A stretch of 64,000 nucleotides of DNA from Aquilaria yunnanensis (GCA_039654915.1 CM077597.1:63578001-63642000), one strand, 5' to 3'; shown: positions 1 to 10,671, numbered from the stretch's first letter. A program made the numbers and translations. The notes: generated by a model not told the origin, from the sequence alone.

Positions 1-1127
1 CAGAAGGGTAAGGGTCTTTCTTCCGAGGGGCCCGAGGGTCCCGAGGACACTGTCTCCGAGGTTCCTCCAGGTATGCCTTTAGGCAAAGTTCAGCTCCTTT
101 TCCTTTCGCGAATTTTTCTTCTGCTCCTAACTTCCTTCTCACTTTCAGGGGAGCCTCTTACTGCTGGCTGGAGGGCCATTCATGAGAGGAAACGGGCCCT
201 GCGCGATGCCACAATCCCTGAGGGGAAGGTCCCCTTGGAGCCCTTTTGGACAATCACGGAGGATATGAATTTGTTCTCCGACGATTGTCCGAAGATGACC
301 AAAGAGATTTGGAAGGGGATGACCACTGACGCCTCCTTCCGGGCCATTGCGGCGGCTCACCCGGGGGATAATACCCTCGCCGCAAAAGTCACCGAGCATG
401 CTGCTCAGGTATAGTCTTTACACTTGTTTCCTCAATTTTCTAAGTGTTTAGACTTGTACTAACCTGGACTTTTGCCTTGCCGTAGCTGCTGGAGTACGCT
501 TGTTATCTCCGAGTTCGGGTGGCCAGACAGGCTGCCTCCAAGGATGCGACTTCGCGGGAACTCAGTGAAGCGAAGGCTTCGCTTGCGAAGGTGATCGCCA
601 GCAACCAGCAGCTGACAGCGGATTGTTCTCAGCAACTTGCTGCCGTTCGGGAGGAGTTCTCGAAGAAAAGAGAAGAACTTGAAAAGGACTCCTCCCGGAA
701 GATTGCCGACCTCGGCGACCAAGTAAAGGGGCTGCTCGCCGCCAACGAAGATCTTGTCAAGGACAAGGCTGTTTCCGACAGTCTTGCGGCGAGGTTGACA
801 GACGAGAATACTGCTCTTCAAGCCGAGGTTGAGGCTCTGAAGAAGGAGTCCGAAGAGACGCTGGGGATAAGCGAGCTCGAAGAGGAGGTTGCTGAGCTGA
901 GTGACGAGGTCAATGTCCTTGGCATTCAAAAACGTACTTCTGATGACATGGCCAAGGTCGCCTTTCAGGACGGCTTCTGCCTCGCTCGGCACCAGGTGCT
1001 GCAGAGGTTCCCAGATTTGGACCTCTCTTTTCTGGAGGGCCTAAATATTCCTGAGGGACCTCGGTGGCAGTGGTCCAGGGTCGAGCATCTGAAGCTTCCT
1101 GGTCTTCGTCCGCCCGGCTCTCCCTAG
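1..1127 (+). CDS. Antisense gene of element A, 3' part (end of exon 2, exons 3 and 4)
   Basis: Exons by comparison with copies B, C and H: end of exon 2 at 1-70, exon 3 at 149-408 (260 nt), exon 4 at 486-1127. Intron 2 (71-148) runs GTATGC to TTTCAG. Intron 3 (409-485) runs GTATAG to CCGTAG and carries a TACTAAC-like branch site. Exon 3 encodes a stretch with GWRAIHERKRALRDA and FWTITEDMNL. Exon 4 encodes a long heptad-like coiled coil rich in Glu, Lys and Leu (about 570-900), then a conserved tail with FQDGFCLARHQVLQRFPDL, ending in PPGSP and TAG. No lesion is seen in the visible part. The product is the extra protein carried antisense to pol in this Tat family; its biochemical role is unknown. 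The N-terminal domain is off the left edge. Confidence 0.75.
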
Positions 1128-1261
1128 TTTGTTTTAGGGCTCCCCTTATTTTTCTCCTTCGTGCTCCTTCTTTGGACACTTCTTTTGTAAGGCAGCGTTT
1201 GCTCTAAATGAACAATCTTTTCGGCTAAGTCCTTTCTTGCAAGTTTCTTCATTTCCACTGT

Positions 1262-1830
1262 CCCGAACACGTTTGCTTCAAGAGACTTTTGGAAAACCTG
1301 CAACCAAAGAAACTTTTTACCTTCCTTTGTCCCGAGCGTGCTCGCTCAAGAGACTTTCTGGAAAGTTTGTAAAAATTTGGCTAAGTCTTTTGCAGGCTTT
1401 TTGTTTCCTTTTAACCCGAACATCTTCGCTCAAGGGCCTTTGGAAAACCTTCAGCCAAATTTTTCTGCCTTCCTATTGTCCCGAGCATATTTGCTCAAGG
1501 GACTTAGGAAAATTTTCACGAGATTGCTCATTCCCTTTTTCCCGAGCACGTTCGCTCAAGGGTGTTCGGAAATTACCTCTGCTTTTGTTTTGGTGTGTAC
1601 TTTTGCGAGATTCTTGCTTTCCCTTTTTCCCGAGCATGTTCGCTCAAGGGTGTTCGGAAATTGCCTCTGCTTTTGTTTTGGCGTGTACTTTTGCGAGATT
1701 CTTGCTTTCCCTTTTTCCCGAGCATGTTCGCTCAAGGGTGTTCGGAAAATTTTCTCTGCACTGATTATGCCGAGTACCTTTGCAAGATTCATGTTTCCCA
1801 TTTTTCCCGAGCATAGTGGCTCAAGGGACT
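1262..1830. repeat. Minisatellite between antisense gene and pol in A
   Basis: Eight diverged units are anchored by a core close to CCCGAGCATGTTCGCTCAAG. Units start at 1262, 1331, 1415, 1480, 1541, 1629, 1717 and 1806, so the period varies from about 61 to 89 bp. The units at 1541, 1629 and 1717 are the most alike (88 bp period). The array lies between the stop codons of two convergent genes. Open frames across it are only a by-product of the repeat. B and C hold related arrays with different unit order. Confidence 0.85.
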
Positions 1831-1986
1831 TCGGGAAGTCACATCTGCTTTTTTCGTGGCGAGCACCTTCGCGGAATTCTGTCTTGGACAATTTGGTATA
1901 CTTGAAAATTTTTCTCAAGACCATTCTTCTCTAGACCATTCTGTACTTAGAATATTTCTTGTACAATATATTTCTTCCGCTTAACC

Positions 1987-4900
1987 TTAGGCGTAGAATT
2001 TTTTCAGGGCGTCTGAATGCCAAGTGTTTTTCAATTCTACGCCTTCGGCGTCGCCAAGCTTGTACACGCCTTTTCGTACTTCGGCGAGAACCAGATAAGG
2101 TCCTTCCCAATTTGCGCGAAGTACTCCGTGAGATGGCCTTCGGGGTGCATAGTCGGCCTTTCGGAGAACGAGGTCTCCTTTTTTGATTTCTTTTGGCCTG
2201 GCTTTTAAGTTGATAGCCGCGGCCACTCTTTGCTGGAAAGCTTTTCTTCTCAGCTCGGCTATTTCTCTGTGTTCGGCCACAAGGTCGAGCTTAGTTCTCA
2301 GACCGAGGTCGTTTCTGCCTTCATCAAATACTTGCACCCGTATTGAAGGCTGAACTATCTCTATTGGGATAATGGCCTCTGTTCCGAAGACGAGTGAGAA
2401 GGGAGTTTCCCCTGTGGCTCTTCGTGGCGTCGTTCGGTAGCTCCACAATACACTTTGGAGTTCTCCTGGCCATTTCCCCTTGGCTTCCCCAAGTCTCTTT
2501 TTCAGGCCATCTTTTATGGTCCTGTTTGATACTTCCACCTGCCCATTGCTTTGGGGGTGAGCTACTGGGGCGAAGTGCATCTTTATTCCGAGGTCGCTGA
2601 TGAATTCCTGGAATCCTTTGTCTATGAACTGGGATCCATTATCAGCTACTAGTACCCTCGGTATGCCAAATCTGCATACGATGTTCTTCCATACGAACTT
2701 CTGCACTTCTTTTGCCGAGATAGTTGCTAGTGGTTCTGCCTCTACCCACTTTGAGAAATAGTCCACTGCTACCACGCAGAATTTCACGCCTCCGGGCACT
2801 GTGGGGAGTTGCCCAATGAGGTCTATACCCCAGACTGCGAAGGGCCAAGGATAGTCTGCCGACGTTACCATTTCCGAGGGTATCCTCTGGATTTTTGCAT
2901 GTCTCTGGCAACTACCGCACTTCTGGACGAACTGCCTTGCGTCCTTTCTCAGGGTAGGCCAGAAGTATCCTTGGCGGAGTATCACTGCTGCAAGGGCATC
3001 AGTTCCAATGTGCGAGCCGCACATGCCTTCGTGGACATCTTCGAGGACCATCTCAGTATCCTCTTCGCCCACACATCTCTGCAGCGGATTTCCATATCCT
3101 TGCCGATATAACTCTTCACCAATCAGGAAGAATCTTCCGGCGCGTCTTCGCAGTCTTGCAGCATTGCCGGCGTCTTCGGGAAGCTCATTCTCTGCGAGGT
3201 ATCTCTTTATGGGGTCCTTCCACCCCATTCCCGAGGTCGTTACGCTTAGCACGGAGATGCTTGGATGGTCTAGCACCTCGGTGTATGTTTTGGACTTCGC
3301 TAAGCAATCTGCCTCAGTGTTATTCCGCCGGGGTACATTTTCGATCCGCACGGCGTCAAACTCTTGGATGAGTTTTCTTACCAGCTCGTGGTATTTTGCC
3401 AAGATTGGGTCCTTCGCCCCATAATCTCCTGCCGTCTGCCGAACTACCAGCTGGGAATCGCTGTGAGCCCTTAAGTTTCTCACGCCAATCTTTCTGGCCA
3501 AGCGTAATCCCGCTATGAGGGCTTCATACTCAGCCACATTATTGGTGACGTTGAAGCTGAACTTGATAGCCTTCATCACCTCTAGGCCTTCGGGTCCTCT
3601 GATAATTATTCCAGCTCCCTGGTGTTCGGACCCCGAGGCTCCGTCAACATGCAAGGTCCATTCTGGCTCACCTTCTTTCGGATCTGAGTGGTTCTCCTCA
3701 GTGGTGGGTATTTCGGCGATAAAATCTACCAATGCTTGGGCTTTTATGGCCTTCCGAGGCTCATACGTGATTTCGTGTTCGCCAAGCTCTATGCACCACT
3801 TGGAGAGCCTTCCCGAATGATCAACTCTCTTCATAACATCCCGTAGTGGTAGACTACTTCGGACGATGATGGGGTGAGCCTGGAAATATGGTCGCAGTCT
3901 TCTTCCTGCAAGCACCAAGGCGTATATAGCTTTTTGAAGCAAAGGGTACCTGACTTCGGCGCCATGCAGGGACTTGCTGACGTAGTAGACCGGCCATTGT
4001 TTCGGCCCTTCTTCTTTTATCAGGACCGAGCTCACGGCCTTTTCTGTGACGGCGAGGTACAGTACGAGGGGTTCTCCCACCCGAGGTTGCCGCAGAGTCG
4101 GCAGGCTGGCCAGGTAGACTTTGAGTTCTTCCCAGGCCTTTTGGCAATCTTCATCCCAGGGATGATTGTTTCTTCCGAGGTCGCCTTCCATCTTTGCTGC
4201 CTTTGTGAGGACTTTGAAGAAAGGTCTACACCTATCTCCGTACCTGGAAATAAACCTGCTTAGAGAGGTTATTCTTCCGGTTAGTCTCTGCACGTCTTTC
4301 ACTGTGGCAGGAGTTCGGAACTCAAGTAGAGCCTTAATCTTCTCAGGATTGGCGTCGATGCCTCTTTCGGATACCATGTACCCAAGGAATTTTCCCGATG
4401 TCACCCCGAAGATACACTTCTCGGGGTTAAGGCGAATCCCGAAGGCTCTGAGCTTTTGGAAGGTTTCCTCCAAATCTGCAACGTGGTAGCCGGGCAGCTT
4501 GCTTTTTACTATCATATCATCAACATATACTTCCATGTTTCTCCCCATTTGGTCTTTAAAGACCTTGTTCATCAGTCTCTGGTAGGTGGCTCCTGCATTT
4601 TTCAGCCCGAAGGGCATTCTGATATAGCAGTACGTTCCTCCCTCGGTGATGAAGGCAGTTTTCTCTTCATCTTCGGGGTCCATCCTTATCTGATGGTAGC
4701 CGCTGAAGGCATCTAGGAAGCTCAGGAGCCCGTATTCGGCCGTTGAATCTACCAGTTGATCTATTGGCGGGAGGGGAAATGAGTCTTTCGGGCAAGCATC
4801 GTTCAAGTTTCTGAAATCAATGCACATCCGGAGTTTGCTGCTACCTTCTTTTGTGGCAATGACCACGTTGCTTAACCATTCGGGGTATTTTACCTCCCTG

Positions 4901-7284
4901 ATAACTTCAGCATCCAATAGGCGCTGGACTTCGGTTTTCACGAAGTTGCTTTTGTGGGCTGAGATGCTTCGTTTCTTTTGCCTGATAGGTTTTCCTTCCG
5001 GGCTTACTTTGAGGCTGTGCTGTATTATGCCAGGGTTCACTCCTGGCATGTCTTTCGGCGAGTAGGCAAACAGATCTTTATTTTTTAGCAGAAAGGATAC
5101 AAGATTTTCCTTATCACCTTTGGCCAAGCTCTTCCCTATTCGGGTAGATTGTCCTGGGACAAGATCTACTGCTTCCGTTTCTGCTTCTGCGGGATCTCCT
5201 TCTTTGCCTTTCTCCTGCGCCTTTGCCTCCACCGTTTGTGTAGAGCTGTTTGCCGGAGCCTTTCGTGTTTTTACAAACACCTTTCTTACCTCGGCTTGGT
5301 CGATGAAGACCTCTGCATCTCCATCCTTGGTGGCGAATGTGACAGTCAAGTACTTCACATCGGGGTGAATGTGCAGGTTCCCCTGAGTCTGCCTTCTGAG
5401 GATGGCGTTGTACGAAGACGGGACATCCATGACGATGAATCTTGCCATTGTGGACGCGTACAACTCAGCTCCTCCGTCTACCGAAGTGTCTTTTATCATC
5501 AAGGGGAGGTCGATCCATCCGAGGACGGGTAGTTCGGATGGCCCAACGCCGAAGGTGGGCGTGGTGACAGGTTTCAGCTCGCTGCTGGAGATGTCCAAGC
5601 TCGGCAGTAAGTGCGAGAATAGGACGTCAGCGTTTGAGCCATCATCAAGCAACACTCTCTTGACGTCCCAGTTCCCTATTCTCGCCATTATCAGCAGCGG
5701 GTCGTCGTGGGGGAAGACGACAGTAGAGCCATCTTTGCGAGCCAATTTCTTTGATGGACTTTGATACTCCATAACCGCAATTTCTCTGGCCTTCCGCTTT
5801 CTTTCCGAGGATGGGAGCCCCGTGGTGATGGTTTGGATGACCCCTACTAGAGGTGGAAGGCGCCTTTTTGGACTTCTGTTTCTCCGCCTGTCGGAGTCAT
5901 AGTCCTCGTTTTCGGCCCTCTCTTCCTCCTCTTTTCTGCCTTTTGGGGAGGGCATCCGCAGGTACTTGCGAAGTTGGCCCTGTTTGATCAGCGACTCTAT
6001 GTACTTCTTCAGCTGGAAGCAGTCTTCGGTGTCATGACCGTGGTCGCGATGAAACTGGCAGAACTTCTTGGCATTCTTCTTATTATCGGCGGCCATGGCC
6101 TTTGGCCGCCGAATCTGCGTCCCTTGCCTTTCCAGCGCCATGAGAATGTTGGTCCGTGTCGTGCTCAAGGGTGTGAAACTTTGAGGTTTCTTTCCTCGCA
6201 TTCGCCGTGGTCGACCTGTATGTTCAGAAAGATGCCGAGCTTGCTGGCTGGACCCTTCGGCGCGGTGATGATCAGACTTCGGCCCCGCCATCCTCAATTC
6301 CTCGGCTGTCATGTGCTGCTCTGCCCTTCGGTAAAATTCTCCGAGGGTCTCCAGGGGGTCCTTTGAGAACTCGTAGAACAGCTGTGAGTCACGCCGAAGG
6401 CCCCGTGTCATAGCGAGGATGCGGATTTCGGGCCGGAAGTCCGGGACGCTGAGTGCTTCCCTGTTGAATCGCTCGACATAGTCTCGGATCGTTTCTCCGT
6501 TTCTCTGCTCTATGTCGAACATCTGTACAGGCATTTTGGCCGTCGGCCTGCTCCCAATGAACTGCTGGGAAAAGGCTGCGGACAACTCCTGAAACTCAGT
6601 GATAGTCCCTGGGGGCAAAGAATTGTACCATGCTGTTGCTGGGCCCGTGAGGGTGACTTCAAAGCATTTGCACATGGTAGCGTCATCAGCTCCGTGCATT
6701 ATCATGCTCCGCCTGTACTTCGTCAGATGTGCCTGTGGATCAGTCCGGCCATCATAGATCTCCAGCCTAGGCACTCTGAAGTCGCCTGGCATAGCTGCCT
6801 CAACGACGGTGTGAATAAACGGGGAGCCATCTTCGCATAATGCCCCCGACAGCCTGTCCCAAACGGGTTTTCTGGTCACTTGCTTTTCCACTCTGTCCAG
6901 CCGTGCCAATATCCTTTCCATAAGCGCAGTGGCGCTAGGACCATTTTCGCGGGAGGGAGATCGACGGCGCCTTTTCGGGGAGCGAGTTCGGCGCGGAGGG
7001 GTCAGGGCCCTCGCCTCGGGCGACGAACTGCTTCGCTGTGAGACTCTCGGTCGCTTGGACCCGGTTTGTCCCACAGGCCGTTTCCCGAGGGCTATATCTT
7101 CTGTGGATGATTCTCCGCGAGGATCTCCACTTTCTGAACTGCGGTGTGTAGACTTGGGGCTCCTCTCCCGAGGGCGTGTTGATGAGGAGGGTTTCTGGGC
7201 CTGTGACTGCTGTGGCCATCTTCGGTCGATCTGCTGAGTCATTTCAGCAACGACCGAGCGCTGAAAGTCCCTCAAGAAGCTCAT
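1987..7284 (-). CDS. gag-pol: Gag-Pol polyprotein of element A, intact frame
   Basis: Single frame of 1765 residues from the first ATG downstream of the primer site (MSFLRDF at 7284); the frame stays open upstream into the LTR, but that part is unlikely to be used. Order: Arg/Ser-rich N-terminus, gag core (about 165-325), zinc knuckle of C-x2-H-x4-H-x4-C form (409-422), protease with LLDDGSNADV (545-554), reverse transcriptase with YVDD (920-923), a Ty3-type RNase H-like segment (about 1072-1185), a second archaeal-type RNase H (Asp1214, Glu1252, Asp1276, Asp1326), integrase with an HHCC finger (His1418, His1425, Cys1456, Cys1459) and D-D-E (Asp1488, Asp1548, Glu1584), and a C-terminal GPY-type module without chromodomain. 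The double RNase H and missing chromodomain place it in the Tat lineage. It makes the particle, copies the RNA and integrates the DNA. Absence of stops suggests a young copy. Confidence 0.93.
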   Translation of the reverse strand: MSFLRDFQRSVVAEMTQQIDRRWPQQSQAQKPSSSTRPRERSPKSTHRSSESGDPRGESSTEDIALGKRPVGQTGSKRPRVSQRSSSSPEARALTPPRRTRSPKRRRRSPSRENGPSATALMERILARLDRVEKQVTRKPVWDRLSGALCEDGSPFIHTVVEAAMPGDFRVPRLEIYDGRTDPQAHLTKYRRSMIMHGADDATMCKCFEVTLTGPATAWYNSLPPGTITEFQELSAAFSQQFIGSRPTAKMPVQMFDIEQRNGETIRDYVERFNREALSVPDFRPEIRILAMTRGLRRDSQLFYEFSKDPLETLGEFYRRAEQHMTAEELRMAGPKSDHHRAEGSSQQARHLSEHTGRPRRMRGKKPQSFTPLSTTRTNILMALERQGTQIRRPKAMAADNKKNAKKFCQFHRDHGHDTEDCFQLKKYIESLIKQGQLRKYLRMPSPKGRKEEEERAENEDYDSDRRRNRSPKRRLPPLVGVIQTITTGLPSSERKRKAREIAVMEYQSPSKKLARKDGSTVVFPHDDPLLIMARIGNWDVKRVLLDDGSNADVLFSHLLPSLDISSSELKPVTTPTFGVGPSELPVLGWIDLPLMIKDTSVDGGAELYASTMARFIVMDVPSSYNAILRRQTQGNLHIHPDVKYLTVTFATKDGDAEVFIDQAEVRKVFVKTRKAPANSSTQTVEAKAQEKGKEGDPAEAETEAVDLVPGQSTRIGKSLAKGDKENLVSFLLKNKDLFAYSPKDMPGVNPGIIQHSLKVSPEGKPIRQKKRSISAHKSNFVKTEVQRLLDAEVIREVKYPEWLSNVVIATKEGSSKLRMCIDFRNLNDACPKDSFPLPPIDQLVDSTAEYGLLSFLDAFSGYHQIRMDPEDEEKTAFITEGGTYCYIRMPFGLKNAGATYQRLMNKVFKDQMGRNMEVYVDDMIVKSKLPGYHVADLEETFQKLRAFGIRLNPEKCIFGVTSGKFLGYMVSERGIDANPEKIKALLEFRTPATVKDVQRLTGRITSLSRFISRYGDRCRPFFKVLTKAAKMEGDLGRNNHPWDEDCQKAWEELKVYLASLPTLRQPRVGEPLVLYLAVTEKAVSSVLIKEEGPKQWPVYYVSKSLHGAEVRYPLLQKAIYALVLAGRRLRPYFQAHPIIVRSSLPLRDVMKRVDHSGRLSKWCIELGEHEITYEPRKAIKAQALVDFIAEIPTTEENHSDPKEGEPEWTLHVDGASGSEHQGAGIIIRGPEGLEVMKAIKFSFNVTNNVAEYEALIAGLRLARKIGVRNLRAHSDSQLVVRQTAGDYGAKDPILAKYHELVRKLIQEFDAVRIENVPRRNNTEADCLAKSKTYTEVLDHPSISVLSVTTSGMGWKDPIKRYLAENELPEDAGNAARLRRRAGRFFLIGEELYRQGYGNPLQRCVGEEDTEMVLEDVHEGMCGSHIGTDALAAVILRQGYFWPTLRKDARQFVQKCGSCQRHAKIQRIPSEMVTSADYPWPFAVWGIDLIGQLPTVPGGVKFCVVAVDYFSKWVEAEPLATISAKEVQKFVWKNIVCRFGIPRVLVADNGSQFIDKGFQEFISDLGIKMHFAPVAHPQSNGQVEVSNRTIKDGLKKRLGEAKGKWPGELQSVLWSYRTTPRRATGETPFSLVFGTEAIIPIEIVQPSIRVQVFDEGRNDLGLRTKLDLVAEHREIAELRRKAFQQRVAAAINLKARPKEIKKGDLVLRKADYAPRRPSHGVLRANWEGPYLVLAEVRKGVYKLGDAEGVELKNTWHSDALKKFYA

Positions 7285-7430
7285 GGTGATTACAAGAGGG
7301 CGGTCCTCCTCTGGCGTAGAAGTCTCTGGGAGTGTCTGCTCAGCAGCCGGTTGTATCTCAGGCGCGGATGAGGACCTTGGGAGTCCCTTGTCCTTAGAAC
7401 GCCGAGTCTCAACGACGGCAATCTGCGAGC

Positions 7431-7451
7431 GGGTTCCCACAGACGGCGCCA
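7431..7451 (-). other. Primer-binding site of element A
   Basis: Two bases inside the 5' LTR (7454), the minus strand reads TGGCGCCGTCTGTGGGAACC. The first nine bases match the complement of the 3' end of plant tRNA-Asp as I recall it and later bases match less well, so the tRNA is a suggestion only. The same block occurs at the same place in B and C, and in altered form in F. Confidence 0.75.
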
Positions 7452-7453
7452 AA

Positions 7454-8320
7454 TGATGGCCTAGGGCCTCATCGTTTTGAGTCATGATGACTGTTGAGGA
7501 GACTTCTAGGAGGAAGAACGCCTGGAAGGTGGATCGCCCCAAGGAGAGTACCTGAAAAGCTGGTAAACAAGGTTAGGAGGTCCCCGGAGTGTTTTTCCGG
7601 GGGGGGAGCCTCCGACGCCCAAGTCAGTGGTGACCGGAAGAAGGAGAAAGTCACTAGCTCAAAGAGAAAGGCAGAAAAGTCTCGCCTGGTATTTTCTCAG
7701 GGTGTGAGAGCTGTATCTCCGGCCTACCAACCTCCTGTCAAGTATTTATTTCCTGTATATATAGGAATACCTAGCCCGTTCAGATCATGACACGTGTGCG
7801 GTCGGATGCTCCTGAACGTCTGGGCGTAGGGGACAGATAGTTGGTAACTAGATGGCCTCGAGCCTTGTGCTGAGACGGGCCATGATATGATTCTGATGGC
7901 GTCTGCGCGTCAGGGCGACTTTTTACGTCTGTGGTGGGACGTGTCAGAGGCTTCCTTAAATGCTTCCTTAAATGCGCCTGCCGTACTCCCGAGGTCCCTG
8001 GGCGAGGTCGTCCTCTAGTTCGGACAGAGCCTCTTCGGGAAGCCTACCCTCAGTTCGGGGGTTCCCAGTTCCAGGGGGTTCCGCCTTCGGGGATATCATA
8101 TTCGGGCAGCAATGTCTGGTGCCACTTTTCCGAAGGCGCGTTGTTCACAACCTTGGGGGGCGAATGGAGTCCTCAAGTTTTACTGGCGTGCCGAGGCTCG
8201 GAGCTCTCAGGCTATCTCCCGAGGTGCATGATTCCACCTATTCCCGGGAAGCACCAGTTCTTCTGGCCGTTGTTGTGGCAGGGTATTCGGCCAGATTGAG
8301 GCGATAGCCTTTGGCTATCA
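7454..8320 (-). repeat. 5' LTR of element A (LTR1, 867 bp)
   Basis: Read on the minus strand it starts TGATAGCC at 8320 and ends GGCCATCA at 7454, followed by the primer site. It is homologous to the LTRs at 33778, 37831, 47981 and 54973. It has the segment that both LTRs of B lack. Small open frames in it are not credible genes. Confidence 0.95.
7756..7796 (-). promoter_or_regulatory. LTR promoter: G-box plus TATA box (element A)
   Basis: On the minus strand a CACGTG (7791-7796) precedes a TATATATA (7756-7763) by about 27 bp. The spacing is the same in the other LTRs of the family, including the diverged plus-strand subfamily, which supports a real promoter for the genomic transcript. CACGTG is the plant G-box/ABRE core; a stress or light response is inference. 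Confidence 0.7.
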
Positions 8321-10671
8321 TGTAGAGTTAAGCCAACTTATCTAAAGAATCTATGAGGTTTGTGGGCAAGAAGTGGGCTGCTTTGGTCAACCTATCCATT
8401 ATGACCCAGATTGTGTTGTGTTTTCTTCTAGTCATTGGCATACCGACGACAAAGTCCATAGAGATGGAACCCACTTTCTTTCTGGTATGGACAAGCTTTG
8501 AAGCTTACCCTCAGGCCTTTGGTGTTCCACCTTGACTTGTTGGCAAGTAATACACTTAGCCATATAAGCACCAATCTCTTGCTTCATGTAAGGCCATCAA
8601 AAGTGTGACCCCAAATCCTTATACATCTTATGGGCTCCTGGGTGCTTACTTATCAGGCTATAGTGGGCTTCCTCTAGAATCTGTTGCCTGACGGTATCTT
8701 TGTTAGGCACATAGATTCTTCCTTAGAAGTAAAATAATCCATGCCTAAAGGAAAATCCTTAATATAATTTCTTTTGTCTTTGTCCACAGCTTTATGAAGC
8801 TTTTCATCTTGCAACTATGCCTCCTTTATTAGGTTTTCCCAGTCTAACCTAATGGTTAGAACGTTCACTTGGTTCATTTGCCATTGCCCCTACTCCCGAG
8901 CTAACTTTGTCTGACTAAGCATTTTTTCTTCATTCTACTCTCTAGTGGCTCTAAGCACTACTATGTAATTTATACTCAAGGCATCAGCTACCACATTAGC
9001 TTTGTTAGCAGTGTACTCAATGATACACTGAAAATCCTTTAAGTACTCAAGCCATCCTCTCTGCCTCATGTTCAAGTCTTTCTGTGTAAATAGATAATTT
9101 AGATTCTTGTGGTCTGTATAGACTTGAAACTTGCTTCCTAGCAAGTAATGTCTCCGCTGCTTGAGACCAAAGATAACTACCACTAACTCCATATCACAAA
9201 TTGGATAATTCTTACCAAGAGGCCTAATCTGCCTTGACCCATAAGCAATTACTTGCTTCCCTTGCATTAAGACATAGCCTAGCCTTACTTGTGAAGCACA
9301 TGTGTATACTTCATATTTCTTAGTAGGGCCTAGCAAAACCAGTATTTGGGTTGTAGTCAATCTTTTCTTGAGCTCTTGGAAGTTACCTTCACAATCTTCA
9401 CCCCACTCATCGTTTTAATCTTTCCTTATTAACTTAGTTAGTGTGGCTGCTATTATACATAATTTGGGCACAAACCTCCTGTAATAGCCTGCTAGTCTTG
9501 GGAAGCTCATGACTTCCTTCATATTATGAGGTTGCTTCCAATCCAAGATAGCATTAATCTTCTTGGGATTAATAGCTAAACTATGCTCATTGATCACATG
9601 CCCAAGGAATCCAACTACCTTAGCCTAGAATTCGTACTTACTTAGCTTGCCATACAACCCATGCTTCTTTAGCAAGCTAAGTACCAATCTTAGGTGTTCT
9701 TTATGGGATTCTTTATCCTTTGAGTACACCAATATGTCATCTATAAACACCACTACAAAGTGGTCCAAATAAGTCTTAAACACTCTTTGCATGAGGTCCA
9801 TGAAAATGGCTGGTTCATTAGTGAGCCCAAATGACATCATTGTGCCCTCAAAGTGGCCATACTTAGTTCTGAAAGTTGTTTTAGGCATGTCCTCATCCTT
9901 AACTTTTAGCTGAAAGTATCCAGATCTGAAGTCTATATTCAAAAGCACCCCAACTCTTTTCAACTGATTAAATAGATCTTCTATCCTAAGGAGGGGGTAC
10001 TTAATCTTGATGGTTAGTTCATTGACCTTCCTGTAGTCAATGCATAGTCTAAGGGTTCCATCTTTCTTCTTTACAGAAAGTACAGGTGCCCTACAAGGGG
10101 ATGCACTTGGTCTAATGCAAGGCCTTCCGCAGTATCTCATCCAACTGCTTCCTTAGCTCAACCATTTCAAGCATAGCCATCCTATATGGAGCAATGGGCT
10201 TTGGAGCAGCCCTTTGTACTAACTTGACCTCAAACTTAACATTTTATGCTAGAAGGAGTCTTGGCAAGTCTGTGGGGAATACTTTAGGAAACTCCTATAC
10301 TATGAGAATTCTGCTTAGTTCACTAACTACCCATCCCCATTCAATCCCATGTATTCCCCCTCACCTACAATGGGTTTGTGTTCCATCACCTTCAATTGCC
10401 TTTCAGGTGCAAGCTCAGATGAGCTTTCTACAACATATGGCTCATAACCAAGCAAGCAAAGTTGCTTGGAATGGCAGTCTATAACCACCCTATTCTCACT
10501 AATCCAGTTCATACCAAGTATGATATCATAGCCACTAGTCTCTAAGACAATTAAGTTAGCCTTAACTTGAAGTTCACCAAGCCTAAGCATGCATTCTCTA
10601 ACTACATGGCATGTAAACATGGTTTCATTTCCATCAGTTTTAATTGGGTACATTTCATTCATAGTGCTTAC
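8321..10671 (-). pseudogene. pol: pol of element G (protease C-term, RT, RNase H, integrase N-term)
   Basis: Reading downwards: the end of the protease with DIILGMNWI (about 10500), reverse transcriptase with [18 protein letters not shown] and [11 protein letters not shown] (9625-10100), an RT thumb with a broken frame (9415-9600), RNase H (8935-9360) with YTDHKNLNYLF, and an integrase zinc finger (about 8540-8700, HYSLISKHPGAH and CITCQQ) followed by the core start MDFVVGMPMTRR. At the usual RNase H catalytic site a Cys replaces the first Asp (YTCAS). Several stops and frameshifts separate the parts, so no working product is expected. The frame ends at 8321, where A is inserted just after SLDKLA. 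Confidence 0.85.

Larger units (their letters stand above)
1..8320 (-). mobile_element. Tat-lineage Ty3/gypsy retrotransposon A, left end outside window
   Basis: Minus-strand element. Its 5' LTR is at 7454-8320, the primer site at 7431-7451, an uninterrupted gag-pol frame at 1987-7284, a minisatellite at 1262-1830 and the 3' part of the plus-strand antisense gene at 1-1127. The order matches the complete copy B, so the missing part (first exons, leader, purine tract, 3' LTR) should lie left of base 1. The right end abuts the integrase of chromovirus G, which stops at 8321. The target-site duplication cannot be tested because only one flank (TGTAG) is visible. A is the only copy here whose gag-pol has no stop or frameshift. 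Confidence 0.93.

Noticed and set aside
1262..1830. Regular repeats resembling a CRISPR array
   Set aside because: Repeats are degenerate, spacers are themselves repeated and the context is a plant retrotransposon.
1237..1934. Open frames of up to 198 codons on the plus strand across 1237-1934, and similar ones in B and C
   Set aside because: They are translations of the minisatellite in several frames, are rich in CSLKG-type repeats, lack consistent starts and change frame between copies.
3008..5764. Many plus-strand frames of 80-138 codons opposite pol in A, B and C
   Set aside because: They mirror the conserved minus-strand pol frame; their protein sequence has no recognisable domain and is interrupted differently in each copy.
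7285..7542. Upstream start of gag-pol in A at 7542
   Set aside because: This ATG and the next one lie in the LTR and the frame crosses the primer site, so it is open by chance; the first ATG after the primer site is at 7284.
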